From assembly GCA_020073495.1 (NCBI GenBank), contig JAIQFD010000008.1, positions 1 to 64,000 of the forward strand: a stretch of DNA of 64,000 bases. The letters run 5' to 3'. Below, piece by piece: positions 16,894 to 25,734 of this stretch. Below the pieces are notes generated by a model. That model had not been told where the DNA came from, ran no database searches, and saw only the letters and a list, made by a program, of their open reading frames with translations. The translations under genes were made by a program, and so were the position numbers. Position 1 is the first letter of the stretch. Each line of letters opens with the position of its first letter. Source of the DNA: Terriglobia bacterium. Lineage in GTDB: Bacteria > Acidobacteriota > Terriglobia > Terriglobales > Acidobacteriaceae.

Positions 16894-19800
16894 ATGGCAG
16901 GTCCAACAGTCACCAAAATCGGTAAGTATGACGTCATCGAAGTCCTGGGCAAGGGCGGCATGGGCGTCGTCTATAAGGCGATGGACAACCGCATCGGCCG
17001 CCTGGTCGCCATCAAGATGATGACGGGGGGCTTCGCCGATAACCCCGACCTGCTGAAACGGTTCTACCGCGAGGCCCAGGCCACGGGCATGCTGGAGCAC
17101 CCCAACATCGTGATCGTGTACGAGTTGGGCGACCAGGACGGCAACCCGTACATGGTGATGCAATACCTGGAAGGCGAGCCGCTGGACAAGATGATCCAGC
17201 AGCGGCGCGAACTCTCCATGGTGGAGAAGCTGGGATACATCATCCAGGCCTGCAACGGACTGAACTACGCGCACCAGCGCGGCCTGGTGCACCGCGACAT
17301 CAAGCCGGCGAACCTGATGGTGCTGAAGGACGGCACCTGCAAACTGGTGGACTTCGGCATTGCCCGGCTGGGCGACACCAGCCTGACGCGCACCGGGCAG
17401 GTGGTGGGCACGATCCACTACATGTCTCCGGAGCAGATCAACGCGCAGGTGGTGGACGGGCGGACGGACATCTGGTCGACCGGAGTGATGCTGTTCGAAC
17501 TGCTGACCTACACGCTGCCGTTCGAAGGCAACGACATGGCGTCGACGCTGCTGAAGATCATCCACGAGCAGCCGCCCTCGCTGAACAAGTTCCTCACCAA
17601 CTACCCGCCGGACCTCGACGAGGTCATCCAGAGAGCGCTGGCCAAAGATCGCGAAGAGCGGTACGCGACGGCGGAGGACTTCGCTTTCGACCTGGGCCGG
17701 GTCCAGGAACAGCTCAAGAAACAGGTGGTGAGCGAGTACGTGGACCGGGCGCGCAACATGATGGAGCGGCAGGACCTGCAGAAGGCCAAGGAACTGCTGC
17801 AACAGGTGTTGCGCGTGGACACGCAGCACACCGTGGCCAAGGAGCTGATGCACGAAGTGCAGCAGCGCATGCAGAAGCAGGTGCGCGGCGAGCAGATCCG
17901 GCAGCTCCGGTCGAATGCGGAAGACGCGTTTGCGCAGAAAATGTACGACGACGCGCTGGCGTACGTCGAACAGGCGCTCTCGCTGGACAAGACCAACACC
18001 GAGCTGATCAACCTGCGCGAGCTGGTCAAGTCCGCCAAGGACAAGAGGGACAAGGCGGTGGCGGGGCTGCGCAAGGCGGAAGCGGCGCAGCAGGCCGGAG
18101 ACCTGGAAATGGCGATTAAGGCGGTGGAAGAGGCCATCGCGGTCGATCCCGACAACACCCAGGCCAAGGCGCTGCAGGCGGCGATCACACGCGAACTGGC
18201 CGAGCACTCGAAGCAGAGGCAGTTACAGGGCCTGTTGGACGGGGCGCGCCGCGACATCACGTCGCGCAAATACACGGCCGCGTTCGAAGTGCTGAAGCAA
18301 GCGGAAGAGATCGATCCGGCGAGCCCGGAGCTGCACACGCTGATGAGCCTGGCGTCCTCGGGGCGGGACCAGGAGAGTCGCCGCCGGGAGCTGGAAAAGG
18401 CGGCCGCGGAGATCGAAGACGCGCTCAACCGGGATGACCACGTCCTGGCCTGCGCCAAGGCGGACGAAGCGTTGCAGCGCTTCCCCAGCGATCCCGGCCT
18501 GCTGAAGCTGAAATCGCTCGCCGACAAACAGCGCGAAACGAGCGAAAAGAAGAAGTTCGTCGAGGAACAGATCGTCAAGGCGCGCAAGCTGTTGGATTCG
18601 GGGAAAGCGGCGGAGGCGCTGTCGCTGCTGGAAGGCGCTGCGCAAAGAGCGGCGGGCGACTCGCGGCTGCAGTCGCTGCTGGCGATCGTGCGCGAGAGCG
18701 CCGAGCGCGAGAAGAGCGATCGCACCAAGGACGAATTCATCGCCAAAGCCAAGGAGTGCCTGCGCAAGAAGGATTACGACGGGGCCGTGATGGTGCTGGA
18801 GATGGCGCAGGCGCAGATCGAAGGCTCGGCCGAGATCAACGACCTGCTGCAGTACGCCCGGGACGAAGCGGTGCAGCAGGCGCGCAACCGGAAGGTAGAA
18901 ACGGCGACGACGGAAGCGCAACGGCTGATGGCGGAGGAGGAGTACGACCGGGCGGTCGTGGTGCTGGAAGCGGCGCTCAAGGAGGCCCCGGTCGACGAGC
19001 TGAAGGTGCTGCTGGCGGACGCCAAGCGGCACATGGAGGAATCCAGCAAGAAGATCCATACAGCGATCGCCAAGGCGCAGAAGCTGCTGGAAACGCGCAA
19101 GGTGGACGATGCGGTTGCCTTCATGGAGGGGCTGCCGAAGTCCTACGCACGCTCGCCTGAGTTCACCAACCTGCTGGAGAAGGCGCGCAGCGAGCAGGAC
19201 ATGGTGCGCGCGGTGGGCGGCGCGGTGAAGCAGGCGAAAGGGGCGATCGAGAAGGGCGACTTCGCCCGGGCCATCGACATCATCGACGCCTGCAAGAAGA
19301 CCTACGGGGAGACGCCCGACATCAAGGCTGCGCTGGCCGACATCGAAAGCAAAAAGGTCTCCATGGCGCGGCAGGTCGTGGACAAGGCGGTGCGCGATGC
19401 GCGCACCCTGCTGCTCTCGAGGCAATACGGGGCGGCACTGAGATCGCTGCATGCCGCCGGGCCGCTGGTGCCGGCGGCGCCGGCCGACCTGCAACAGCAG
19501 TACAACGCCCTGAAGGCGGACGCGGAGAAGGGCGCCTCGCGCCTGCAGAAGGAACAGGAACTGATGGGCAAGACCATGGTCGCCGGCTCTGTAGACATGT
19601 CGCAGACCATGGTGGCGGGGTCGGTCGATGCTGCAACGGCCCCGGCAGCGGCGCGCGGCGCCGCGGCACCCCATCGCGCGCCAGTGGTCGTGCCGCCGCC
19701 GCCAAAGAAGTCGCCGGTGATGATGATCGTCATTGGCGTGGTCGTTCTGGCTGTTATTGGGGTGCTTGCCTATCTTCTCAGGGACAGGATTGCGCCTCCC

Positions 19801-20103
19801 CCTCCCAGTACGGCTTCGGTGAAAGTCAACGCCATTCCTTGGGGTGCCGTCAAGTTAGCCCGCTGTACAAGCCAGGCGGCGCCCGGCGCCTGCAAACCGG
19901 GATACGTGAAGTCGTACGAAAAGGAACCGAATAACCAAACCCCCATTCTGTTAAGGCTCCCGCCGGGCGAGTACGAGATCGTCGTTTTGGGTCCTGGCGG
20001 TCAGGAGAAGATGGAGAAGACCAAGATTTCGGAGACGTCGACGGGATCGGTCACGCCAGTGTTCGAGCAACTCGATGTGGAGAAGATCGTCAATGCGAAG
20101 TAA
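16894..20103 (+). CDS. membrane Ser/Thr protein kinase with long repeat region
   Basis: 1069 residues. The N-terminal kinase domain (about 11-275) has the Gly-rich loop GKGGMGVVY, Lys41 in VAIK, catalytic HRDIKPANL (D135), DFGIA (D153) and the SPEQ activation-segment end: a Hanks/PknB-type kinase with all key residues. About 660 residues of Ala/Lys/Glu-rich helical TPR-like repeats follow (about 280-900; for example QKAKELLQQVLRVD, YDDALAYVEQALSLDK). Next come two TMVAGSVD repeats, a Pro-rich linker, a transmembrane helix (about 941-963) and a C-terminal extracytoplasmic domain with PEGA-like beta structure (PPGEYEIVVLGPG). Catalysis is cytoplasmic. The repeats may bind other proteins and the outer domain may sense the envelope. 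Confidence 0.92.
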   Translation: MAGPTVTKIGKYDVIEVLGKGGMGVVYKAMDNRIGRLVAIKMMTGGFADNPDLLKRFYREAQATGMLEHPNIVIVYELGDQDGNPYMVMQYLEGEPLDKMIQQRRELSMVEKLGYIIQACNGLNYAHQRGLVHRDIKPANLMVLKDGTCKLVDFGIARLGDTSLTRTGQVVGTIHYMSPEQINAQVVDGRTDIWSTGVMLFELLTYTLPFEGNDMASTLLKIIHEQPPSLNKFLTNYPPDLDEVIQRALAKDREERYATAEDFAFDLGRVQEQLKKQVVSEYVDRARNMMERQDLQKAKELLQQVLRVDTQHTVAKELMHEVQQRMQKQVRGEQIRQLRSNAEDAFAQKMYDDALAYVEQALSLDKTNTELINLRELVKSAKDKRDKAVAGLRKAEAAQQAGDLEMAIKAVEEAIAVDPDNTQAKALQAAITRELAEHSKQRQLQGLLDGARRDITSRKYTAAFEVLKQAEEIDPASPELHTLMSLASSGRDQESRRRELEKAAAEIEDALNRDDHVLACAKADEALQRFPSDPGLLKLKSLADKQRETSEKKKFVEEQIVKARKLLDSGKAAEALSLLEGAAQRAAGDSRLQSLLAIVRESAEREKSDRTKDEFIAKAKECLRKKDYDGAVMVLEMAQAQIEGSAEINDLLQYARDEAVQQARNRKVETATTEAQRLMAEEEYDRAVVVLEAALKEAPVDELKVLLADAKRHMEESSKKIHTAIAKAQKLLETRKVDDAVAFMEGLPKSYARSPEFTNLLEKARSEQDMVRAVGGAVKQAKGAIEKGDFARAIDIIDACKKTYGETPDIKAALADIESKKVSMARQVVDKAVRDARTLLLSRQYGAALRSLHAAGPLVPAAPADLQQQYNALKADAEKGASRLQKEQELMGKTMVAGSVDMSQTMVAGSVDAATAPAAARGAAAPHRAPVVVPPPPKKSPVMMIVIGVVVLAVIGVLAYLLRDRIAPPPPSTASVKVNAIPWGAVKLARCTSQAAPGACKPGYVKSYEKEPNNQTPILLRLPPGEYEIVVLGPGGQEKMEKTKISETSTGSVTPVFEQLDVEKIVNAK

Positions 20104-21643
20104 AGGGCGAATCTGGATGCTGCTGGTCCTGGTGGCCATGGCGCCGCTGGCGGCCTATGCGGACAAAAAATCCGAACTAGACCAGAAAGGGAAAGCCGCG
20201 GCCGCGGCGGGAAATGTCTTCGAGGCGAAAAACGCCTACTGCGAGCTAGCCGATCTGGATCCGAACTACCCGCAGGCGAAGATGATGTGTTCCGTCATGA
20301 CGAAGGAGGCGGACAAGGAACAGGCGCGCTGCGAGAGTCGATTCAGCGATGCGATGCAGGACATCAATCAGAGCAAGTTCGATGATGCCGAGCAGAAGCT
20401 GAGGAACGTCAAAGCCGGTTGCAAACGATACGACGAAGCCCAACAGTACGTGAAAGTGAAGATCCCCCAGATGAAGACGGAAGGGGATCGGGACAAACTG
20501 GCGGCGCAAAAACTACAGGAAGCCAAGCAGGGTTACGCCAAGAACGACTTCACGGGAGCGAAGGCTGCATTGAGTCAGATTCCCGGATCGAGCTCCAAAG
20601 CCGGAGAAGCACAGGATCTGCTGAACAAGATCAAGCAGTACGAGCAGGCAATGGCCGAGGGTGACAGGCTCCTGAACGGCAAGAATTACGGTGCTGCCCG
20701 AAATAGTTATCAGGAAGCCGCGAAACTGAAGGCCGACGGTCCCGGAGATCCGACCGGCAAGATCCAGAAGGCGGTGGATGCAGAAAAGGTCTCGATCGCC
20801 CTAGTGGACGAACAGAAGCGGAAGGAAGAGGAAACAAGGAAGGAAGCCGAGCGCCGGGCCAAGAAGCCGACGCTCGCATTGCAGGTCAGTCCGAACAGCG
20901 GCCAGGCCGCGCTCACGGTCAATGCCAAGGCGAACCCGACCGAGGGCGGTACGAAGCTCATCGGCACTCTGATCCAGTGGGGAGACGGATCGGTCACGAA
21001 CGATGCCACTGGTTCGCACGTGTACAAGAACGCGGGCACGTACGACGTGGTGGCGTGGGTCACGGATGAGGCCGGGAACAAGGTGTCGCAGATCCAGACG
21101 GTGCGGGTGATCGAAGCGGCAGTCAAGCAGATCGCGCCCGAGGTGGACGTCGCCCAAACCCTTGCTGAAGCCAGGGCGGCAAAGGCCAAGGGTAACATCA
21201 GCTTGGCCCGCGGCAAGTACATGAAGGTCCTGACCGCGGACAAGACCAACGCCGAGGCGATCGCGGCGCTGGACGAACTCTCCAAACAGGCCGCAACCAC
21301 TCCTGCCCAGCCGACGCCGGAACCGCAGACGCCGGGCGTGATCTCGGATTCTGACCAGTTGCTTGCCAAAGGCATCACCGAGTATTACACGGGGAATTTC
21401 GATGACGCCTACAGCGACCTCAAGGACTACCTCAAGTTCAAGGGCGAGAAAGTCGGCCTCGCCAACTTCTACATGGGAGCATTGAAGGCGACACAGTACC
21501 ACCTGGGCGGCGCCACCGAATCTAGTTTGCTGGACGCAGCGACGAATGCATTCCGCGTCGCCAAGAAGACCCCTAACTTCAAGCCTCCCACGAAGTACAT
21601 TTCGCCGAAGATCCTCGACATGTATAACAACGCCGGCATGTGA
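20093..21643 (+). CDS. secreted PKD-domain protein of the kinase operon
   Basis: 516 residues. The ATG at 20093 overlaps the kinase stop by 11 bases, indicating translational coupling. A signal peptide (MRSKGRIWMLLVLVAMAPLAAYA) leads into helical TPR-like repeats (about 24-245) with alternating Lys/Glu. A PKD/Ig-like domain sits at about 260-345, with ALTVNAKANPTEGG, WGDGSVTND and HVYKNAGTYDVVAWVTDEAGN, the WGDG and hYxxxGxYxV patterns being typical. A second helical repeat region reaches the C-terminus (YYTGNFDDAYSDLKDYLKF). It probably works in the periplasm with the extracytoplasmic domain of the kinase. A strong terminator follows at 21670. Confidence 0.85.
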   Translation: MRSKGRIWMLLVLVAMAPLAAYADKKSELDQKGKAAAAAGNVFEAKNAYCELADLDPNYPQAKMMCSVMTKEADKEQARCESRFSDAMQDINQSKFDDAEQKLRNVKAGCKRYDEAQQYVKVKIPQMKTEGDRDKLAAQKLQEAKQGYAKNDFTGAKAALSQIPGSSSKAGEAQDLLNKIKQYEQAMAEGDRLLNGKNYGAARNSYQEAAKLKADGPGDPTGKIQKAVDAEKVSIALVDEQKRKEEETRKEAERRAKKPTLALQVSPNSGQAALTVNAKANPTEGGTKLIGTLIQWGDGSVTNDATGSHVYKNAGTYDVVAWVTDEAGNKVSQIQTVRVIEAAVKQIAPEVDVAQTLAEARAAKAKGNISLARGKYMKVLTADKTNAEAIAALDELSKQAATTPAQPTPEPQTPGVISDSDQLLAKGITEYYTGNFDDAYSDLKDYLKFKGEKVGLANFYMGALKATQYHLGGATESSLLDAATNAFRVAKKTPNFKPPTKYISPKILDMYNNAGM

Positions 21644-21669
21644 TCCGGAGCAGCCTCAGGAGAACGATG

Positions 21670-21703
21670 CCCCGGTCCAGCCGCACGGCGGACCGGGGTT
21701 TTT
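21670..21703 (+). terminator. rho-independent terminator of the signalling operon
   Basis: Perfect nine-base stem CCCCGGTCC / GGACCGGGG (21670-21678 and 21690-21698) with an 11-base loop, followed by TTTTT. It lies 27 bases after the PKD-protein stop and ends the + strand unit just before the minus-strand MBL gene. Confidence 0.9.
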
Positions 21704-21711
21704 GTTTGCGC

Positions 21712-22347
21712 TCAGGGGCGGCGGAGGAGGAAGGGGTTGGTCTCGCGCTCATTACCGATGGTGGTGAGCGGACCGTGTCCCGGGACGACGATGGTGTCGT
21801 CGGGCAGCGACAGCACGGGACCGTGCAGCGAGGCCATGATCTTGTCGAAGGAGCCGCCGGGCAGGTCGGTGCGGCCGATGCTGCCGGCGAACAGGGTGTC
21901 GCCGGCGAAGAGCATCTTCTCGGCGGGGAAATAGAGGCAGACGCTGCCCTCGGTGTGCCCCGGCGTGTGCAGAAACGTGCCGGAGAGCATGCCGGCGCGG
22001 ACCGGATCGGCATCGGCGATGGGCTGGTCGATGGCGACCGGCCCGGGAGGGCGCATGCCCGTCCAGGCGGCCTGCACGTCCAACATCTTCAGAAGGGCAT
22101 AGTCGTTCTGGTTGAGCAAAATGGGCGCGCCGGTCAGGCGCTTGAGCTTCATCGCCCCGCCCACGTGGTCGATGTGGGCGTGGGTGATGACGATCTGCTT
22201 GACGGTGAGGCGGTGGCGGCGCACCAACTCCATGACGTCGTCTACGTCATCGCCGGGGTCGATGACGATGGCCTCGCGTGTGCCCTCGTCCCCGATGACG
22301 GAGCAGTTGCACTGGAGAGGGCCGACGGCCAGGATCTCGTGGATCAT
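21712..22347 (-). CDS. metallo-beta-lactamase-fold hydrolase (glyoxalase II-like)
   Basis: 211 residues. It has the full zinc ligand set of the family: HAHIDH at 56-61, HTPGHTEGS (metal His) near 129, GDTLFAGSIGRTD (bridging Asp) near 150 and VPGHGP (last His) near 189. The length and the order LGRTD-PGHG are typical of YcbL/glyoxalase II-like thioesterases acting on small-molecule thioesters such as hydroxyacyl-glutathione or bacillithiol analogues. The true substrate is not shown. It is the last gene of the minus-strand run after secG, but a terminator separates it from secG, so it likely has its own promoter near 22350-22395. Confidence 0.88.
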   Translation of the reverse strand: MIHEILAVGPLQCNCSVIGDEGTREAIVIDPGDDVDDVMELVRRHRLTVKQIVITHAHIDHVGGAMKLKRLTGAPILLNQNDYALLKMLDVQAAWTGMRPPGPVAIDQPIADADPVRAGMLSGTFLHTPGHTEGSVCLYFPAEKMLFAGDTLFAGSIGRTDLPGGSFDKIMASLHGPVLSLPDDTIVVPGHGPLTTIGNERETNPFLLRRP

Positions 22348-22395
22348 AAAGAAGTACCCAGTACTCGGTACTAAGTACCCAGCAAAGACAGGATA
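22348..22395. repeat. AGTACC/AGTACT short repeat cluster
   Basis: GTACCCAGTACTCGGTACTA followed by AGTACCCAG is a set of overlapping GTAC-centred near-palindromes between the MBL gene and the secG terminator. A very similar cluster lies at 50893-50930. Confidence 0.55.
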
Positions 22396-22428
22396 AATGA
22401 AAAGGGCCGCGTGAAAACGAGGCCCTTC
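22396..22428 (-). terminator. rho-independent terminator of secG
   Basis: On the minus strand AAGGGCC-(13 bases)-GGCCCTT is followed by TTTCATTT. It lies about 20 bases after the secG stop codon and should end the gapA-to-secG transcript. Confidence 0.75.
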
Positions 22429-22446
22429 GACGATTCAAGCTGGAAC

Positions 22447-22821
22447 TTACTTCGACGGCGGCGGAGGGGCGGCCGGCTGGTTCTGCTGCGGCTGTCCCTG
22501 CACCGGGTTTTGCGCCGGCGGCTGGGAGGAGGGTTGCGTCTGGCCCTGGGTTTGCGCGGGCTTGGCGCCGCCGAGAACGGAACTGGCCTTCCTCTTGGAG
22601 GCGATGATGGCCAGCGAGAGGGAGGTGATCATGAAGATCACCGTGGCCCAGGTGGTCGCCTTGGTAAGCACGGTGGCTGCGCCGCGGGGGCCGAAGGCGG
22701 TCTGGCTGCCCATGCCGCCGAAGGCGGCGGCGATGTCGGCGCTCTTGCCGCTTTGCAGCAGTACGACGACGATCAGGAAGAAACAGACGACGACGTGGAG
22801 AATGGTGAGCAGGACAACCAT
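22447..22821 (-). CDS. secG: preprotein translocase subunit SecG
   Basis: 124 residues from ATG 22821. The longer open frame to 22998 runs through the tRNA gene and is rejected. Two transmembrane helices (about 2-20, [22 protein letters not shown], and 52-71, [19 protein letters not shown]) flank the conserved loop [25 protein letters not shown], the SecG signature. The C-terminal about 45 residues are a Gln/Pro-rich tail ([13 protein letters not shown]) longer than in many bacteria. It forms part of the SecYEG channel in the inner membrane. Lying downstream of tpiA with tRNA-Leu close by is a common bacterial arrangement. Confidence 0.93.
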   Translation of the reverse strand: MVVLLTILHVVVCFFLIVVVLLQSGKSADIAAAFGGMGSQTAFGPRGAATVLTKATTWATVIFMITSLSLAIIASKRKASSVLGGAKPAQTQGQTQPSSQPPAQNPVQGQPQQNQPAAPPPPSK

Positions 22822-22897
22822 GCTGTGTACAAACCCGGGCGCAAACGCGCCTCGACCTTTCTGAAAACTCTTTCTTTGCCCGTTGTAAGGGGACGGA

Positions 22898-22982
22898 TGG
22901 TGCGGAAGGCGGGACTTGAACCCGCATGCCTTTCGGCGCCACCCCCTCAAGATGGTGTGTCTGCCAATTCCACCACTTCCGC
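22898..22982 (-). tRNA. tRNA-Leu (anticodon GAG)
   Basis: 85 nt on the minus strand, including an encoded CCA (22898-22900). The acceptor stem GCGGAAG/CTTCCGC pairs over 7 bp. The D arm contains GGAATTGGCAGAC. The anticodon stem CCATC/GGTGG encloses TTGAGGG, giving anticodon GAG. A long variable arm (CGCCGAAAGGC) and the T arm GCGGG-TTCAAGT-CCCGC complete a class II leucine tRNA. It sits between tpiA and secG in the same orientation. Confidence 0.96.
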
Positions 22983-23049
22983 ACACGCAGACGGACACTT
23001 GCTAGAGGGCCAACAAATTATAGCAGAAGAGCTTATTGCCTCGGCCCGC

Positions 23050-23802
23050 TCAGTATTTGACGATGGCGGTGAAGCTGTCGGGCTTGAGGCTGGCGCCGCC
23101 GACCAGGGCGCCATCGATCTCCTCTTCCGACATCAATGCCTTGGCGTTCTCCGGCTTGACGCTGCCGCCGTAGAGGATGCGCAGGTTGTCGGCGAGTTCC
23201 TGTCCCATGGCCTTGGCGACCTCGGCGCGGATGAGGGCGTGGGCTTCGGCGGCCATCTGCGGGGTCGCGGTCTTGCCGGTGCCGATGGCCCAAACGGGCT
23301 CGTAAGCGACCACCAGCCTGGCAGCCTTCTTGCCGGAGATCTTGCGGAAGGCGCGGGCACACTGGCGGCGCAGAACTTCCTCGGTCATGCCCGACTCGCG
23401 CTCCTCCAGCACCTCGCCGACGCAGACGATGGGTGTAAGGCCGGCTTCGAGGGCGGTTTTGAGGCGGGCGTTGACCGTGTCGTCGGTCTCGGCGAAATAC
23501 TGGCGGCGCTCGGAGTGGCCGATGATGGCGTGGGTGCAGCCGATGGCCAGCAGCATGTCCGCAGAGATCTCGCCGGTGAAGGCGCCTTCCTTTTCCCAGG
23601 CGACGTTTTGCGCGCCCACGGCAACGTTGGAGCCCTTGGCGGTTTCGACCACGGCGGCGATGTCCACGAAGGGCGGGCAGACGACGATCTCGTCGCGGTC
23701 GTGGCCGGCGACCATGGGGAGAAAGGCGCGCACGAACTCGCGGGCCTGGTCGGGAGTCTTGTACATCTTCCAGTTAGCGGCGATGAGTTTTTTTCTTGGC
23801 AT
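23050..23802 (-). CDS. tpiA: triosephosphate isomerase
   Basis: 250 residues, the usual family length. It interconverts glyceraldehyde-3-phosphate and dihydroxyacetone phosphate. Catalytic residues are visible: Lys12 in AANWKMYK, the electrophilic His in IGHSERR (about 95) and Glu in AYEPVWAIGTGKTA (about 167), and the phosphate-binding GGSVKPEN and GGASL loops. The ribosome binding site AGGAAC overlaps the stop codon of the upstream macro-domain gene, so the two are coupled. It is the third glycolytic enzyme of the cluster after gapA and pgk. Confidence 0.97.
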   Translation of the reverse strand: MPRKKLIAANWKMYKTPDQAREFVRAFLPMVAGHDRDEIVVCPPFVDIAAVVETAKGSNVAVGAQNVAWEKEGAFTGEISADMLLAIGCTHAIIGHSERRQYFAETDDTVNARLKTALEAGLTPIVCVGEVLEERESGMTEEVLRRQCARAFRKISGKKAARLVVAYEPVWAIGTGKTATPQMAAEAHALIRAEVAKAMGQELADNLRILYGGSVKPENAKALMSEEEIDGALVGGASLKPDSFTAIVKY

Positions 23803-23810
23803 GAGTGTTC

Positions 23811-24368
23811 CTAGGAGGCGGCGCGAACGACGTGGCGCGCTGCATCAGTAAAAGCGTCGAAGGTGGATTGGTCGAAGAGGACGAAGCGCACAGTCTCCAC
23901 GTGCTGGAGCTTGGGCAGGATCTCGGCGACGGTCTTCAGAGCGACCGCGGCAGCCTCGGCTACGGGATAGCCGAAGATGCCGGTGGAGATGGCGGGGAAG
24001 GCGATGCTCTTGAGCTGCAGGCCGTCGGCGACGTGGAGTGATTCGCGGTAGCAACTGGCCAGGGAATCACGCTCGCCGCGGCGGCCTCCTTCCCAGATCG
24101 GTCCCACGGCGTGAATGACGTGCCGCGCGGCAAGTTTGCCGGCGGTGGTGGCGACAGCGCCTCCGGTCCGGACCGGACCGCGCTCGCGGCGCAGGGTGCC
24201 GCACTCTTCGGCGATCGACGGTCCCCCGGCGCGATGGATGGCGCCGCAGACCCCGCCGCCGGGCAAAAGCTCGGAGTTGGCCGCGTTGACGATCGCATCC
24301 ACGGTCTCGCGTGAGATGTCGCCCTGGGTGAATTCGATGCTACGGGTTGGGGTCAGGGAAATCTTCAT
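23811..24368 (-). CDS. macro-domain protein, O-acetyl-ADP-ribose deacetylase family
   Basis: 185 residues from ATG 24368. A single macro domain with the ADP-ribose-binding motifs TQGDISRETVDAIVNAANSELLPGGGVCGAIHRAGG (about 12-46, shown in part) and the late loop IAFPAISTGIFGYP (about 122-135). These match the YmdB/MacroD group, which removes ADP-ribose esters from O-acetyl-ADP-ribose or proteins; the Asn in NAAN and the Gly-rich loop are intact. It lies between pgk and tpiA, eight bases upstream of tpiA, so it is likely expressed with the glycolytic genes. Confidence 0.9.
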   Translation of the reverse strand: MKISLTPTRSIEFTQGDISRETVDAIVNAANSELLPGGGVCGAIHRAGGPSIAEECGTLRRERGPVRTGGAVATTAGKLAARHVIHAVGPIWEGGRRGERDSLASCYRESLHVADGLQLKSIAFPAISTGIFGYPVAEAAAVALKTVAEILPKLQHVETVRFVLFDQSTFDAFTDAARHVVRAAS

Positions 24369-24443
24369 CCAACTTACAATTTGCGATTTGTGATTAAAGA
24401 CGGAACTGATGGTGACCGTCACGAATCACCAATCGCGAATCAC

Positions 24444-25655
24444 TCACTTGTCGGTCAATGCTTCCACTCCCGGCAGTTTCTTGCCTTCCAGGAACTCCAG
24501 CGAGGCGCCGCCGCCGGTGGAGATGTGCGTGATCTTGTCGGCGACGCCGGCCTGCTGCACGGCAGCCACCGAGTCGCCGCCGCCGATGATGGAAGTGGCA
24601 GCGCGGTTCGCGGCCACCGCCTGAGCGATCTTCACCGTGCCCTGGGCAAAGGGCGCCATCTCGAATACGCCCATGGGGCCGTTCCACACGATGGTGCGGG
24701 CGCGGTCGATCTCGGCCGCGAAAAGCGCCACGGTCTTGGGACCGATGTCGAGGGCCATCTGGTCGTCGGCGAGCGCGTGGTCCGCGGGAACGATCTTGGT
24801 ATGGGCGTCGGCGGACATGCTGGTGGCGACGACGTGGTCCACCGGCAGCAGGAACTTGACCCCGCGGGCCTTGGCGTCGGAGAGCAGGCGCTTGGCCAGG
24901 TCGAGCTTGTCATCCTCGACCAGCGATTTGCCCACCTTGGCCCCGTGCGACTTCAGGAAGGTGTAGGCCATGCCGCCGCCGATGAGCAGGGTGTTGACCT
25001 TGCCCAGGAGGTTCTGGATGACGGCGATCTTGTCGCTGACCTTGGCGCCGCCGAGGATGGCGACGAAGGGCTGCGCCGGATTATGCAGCGCCTTGCCCAG
25101 ATAGGTGAGCTCCTTCTCCATCAGCAGGCCGGCGGCGCATTTCTTGACGAACTTGGTGATGCCGGCGGTCGAGGCGTGGGCGCGGTGGGCCGAGCCGAAT
25201 GCATCGTTGACGTAGAGGTCGCAGAGCTCGGCGAGCTGCTTGGAGAAGTTCTCGTCGTTGGCTTCCTCTTCGGCATGGAAGCGAAGGTTTTCCAGCAAAA
25301 GCGTCTGGTGCTTCTCGAGACGCGAAGCCAGCTCCTTGGCCTGCTCGCCGACACAGTCCGGAGAGAAGCCGACGTTGAAGCCCCGGCCCAGCTTCTCGTC
25401 GAGGAGGATGCGCAGGCGCTCGCCGGCGGGCTTCAGGCTCATCTTGGGATTGGGTTTGCCCTTGGGACGGCCCAGGTGCGACGCCAGGATGAGTCTCGAC
25501 CCGTGCTTCAGTGCATACTCGATGGAAGGCAGGGTCTCGCGGATGCGGGTGTCGTCGGTGACGTTGCCGTATTCATCCAGCGGGACATTGAAATCGACGC
25601 GCATGAAGACGCGCTTGCCGCTCAGGTCGAGATCTTTGATCGAAAGTTTCGCCAT
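24444..25655 (-). CDS. pgk: phosphoglycerate kinase
   Basis: 403 residues from ATG 25655 with GGAG upstream. It transfers phosphate between 1,3-bisphosphoglycerate and ADP. The N-terminal substrate domain has [13 protein letters not shown] (about 14-26), [11 protein letters not shown] and the basic patch residues. The nucleotide domain has [21 protein letters not shown] and GGGDSVAAV. All are canonical. gapA lies 79 bases upstream on the same strand and the macro-domain gene 75 bases downstream. Confidence 0.97.
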   Translation of the reverse strand: MAKLSIKDLDLSGKRVFMRVDFNVPLDEYGNVTDDTRIRETLPSIEYALKHGSRLILASHLGRPKGKPNPKMSLKPAGERLRILLDEKLGRGFNVGFSPDCVGEQAKELASRLEKHQTLLLENLRFHAEEEANDENFSKQLAELCDLYVNDAFGSAHRAHASTAGITKFVKKCAAGLLMEKELTYLGKALHNPAQPFVAILGGAKVSDKIAVIQNLLGKVNTLLIGGGMAYTFLKSHGAKVGKSLVEDDKLDLAKRLLSDAKARGVKFLLPVDHVVATSMSADAHTKIVPADHALADDQMALDIGPKTVALFAAEIDRARTIVWNGPMGVFEMAPFAQGTVKIAQAVAANRAATSIIGGGDSVAAVQQAGVADKITHISTGGGASLEFLEGKKLPGVEALTDK

Positions 25656-25734
25656 AAGGACTCCATCCGTGAAGGATTGTGGATGGCGGGAGACGCGGGA
25701 CGATGTGCGCCGCGTCTCCCCTCCTTGTGATGAG

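Noticed and set aside
15391-18207. Very long minus-strand frame (938 aa) opposite the cyclase and kinase
   Set aside because: It is the antisense shadow of high-GC genes with strong kinase and cyclase motifs on the + strand; its translation is His/Leu/Arg-rich with no family features.
22822-22998. Extended SecG start
   Set aside because: The upstream frame passes through the tRNA-Leu gene; the ATG at 22821 gives the normal SecG N-terminus.
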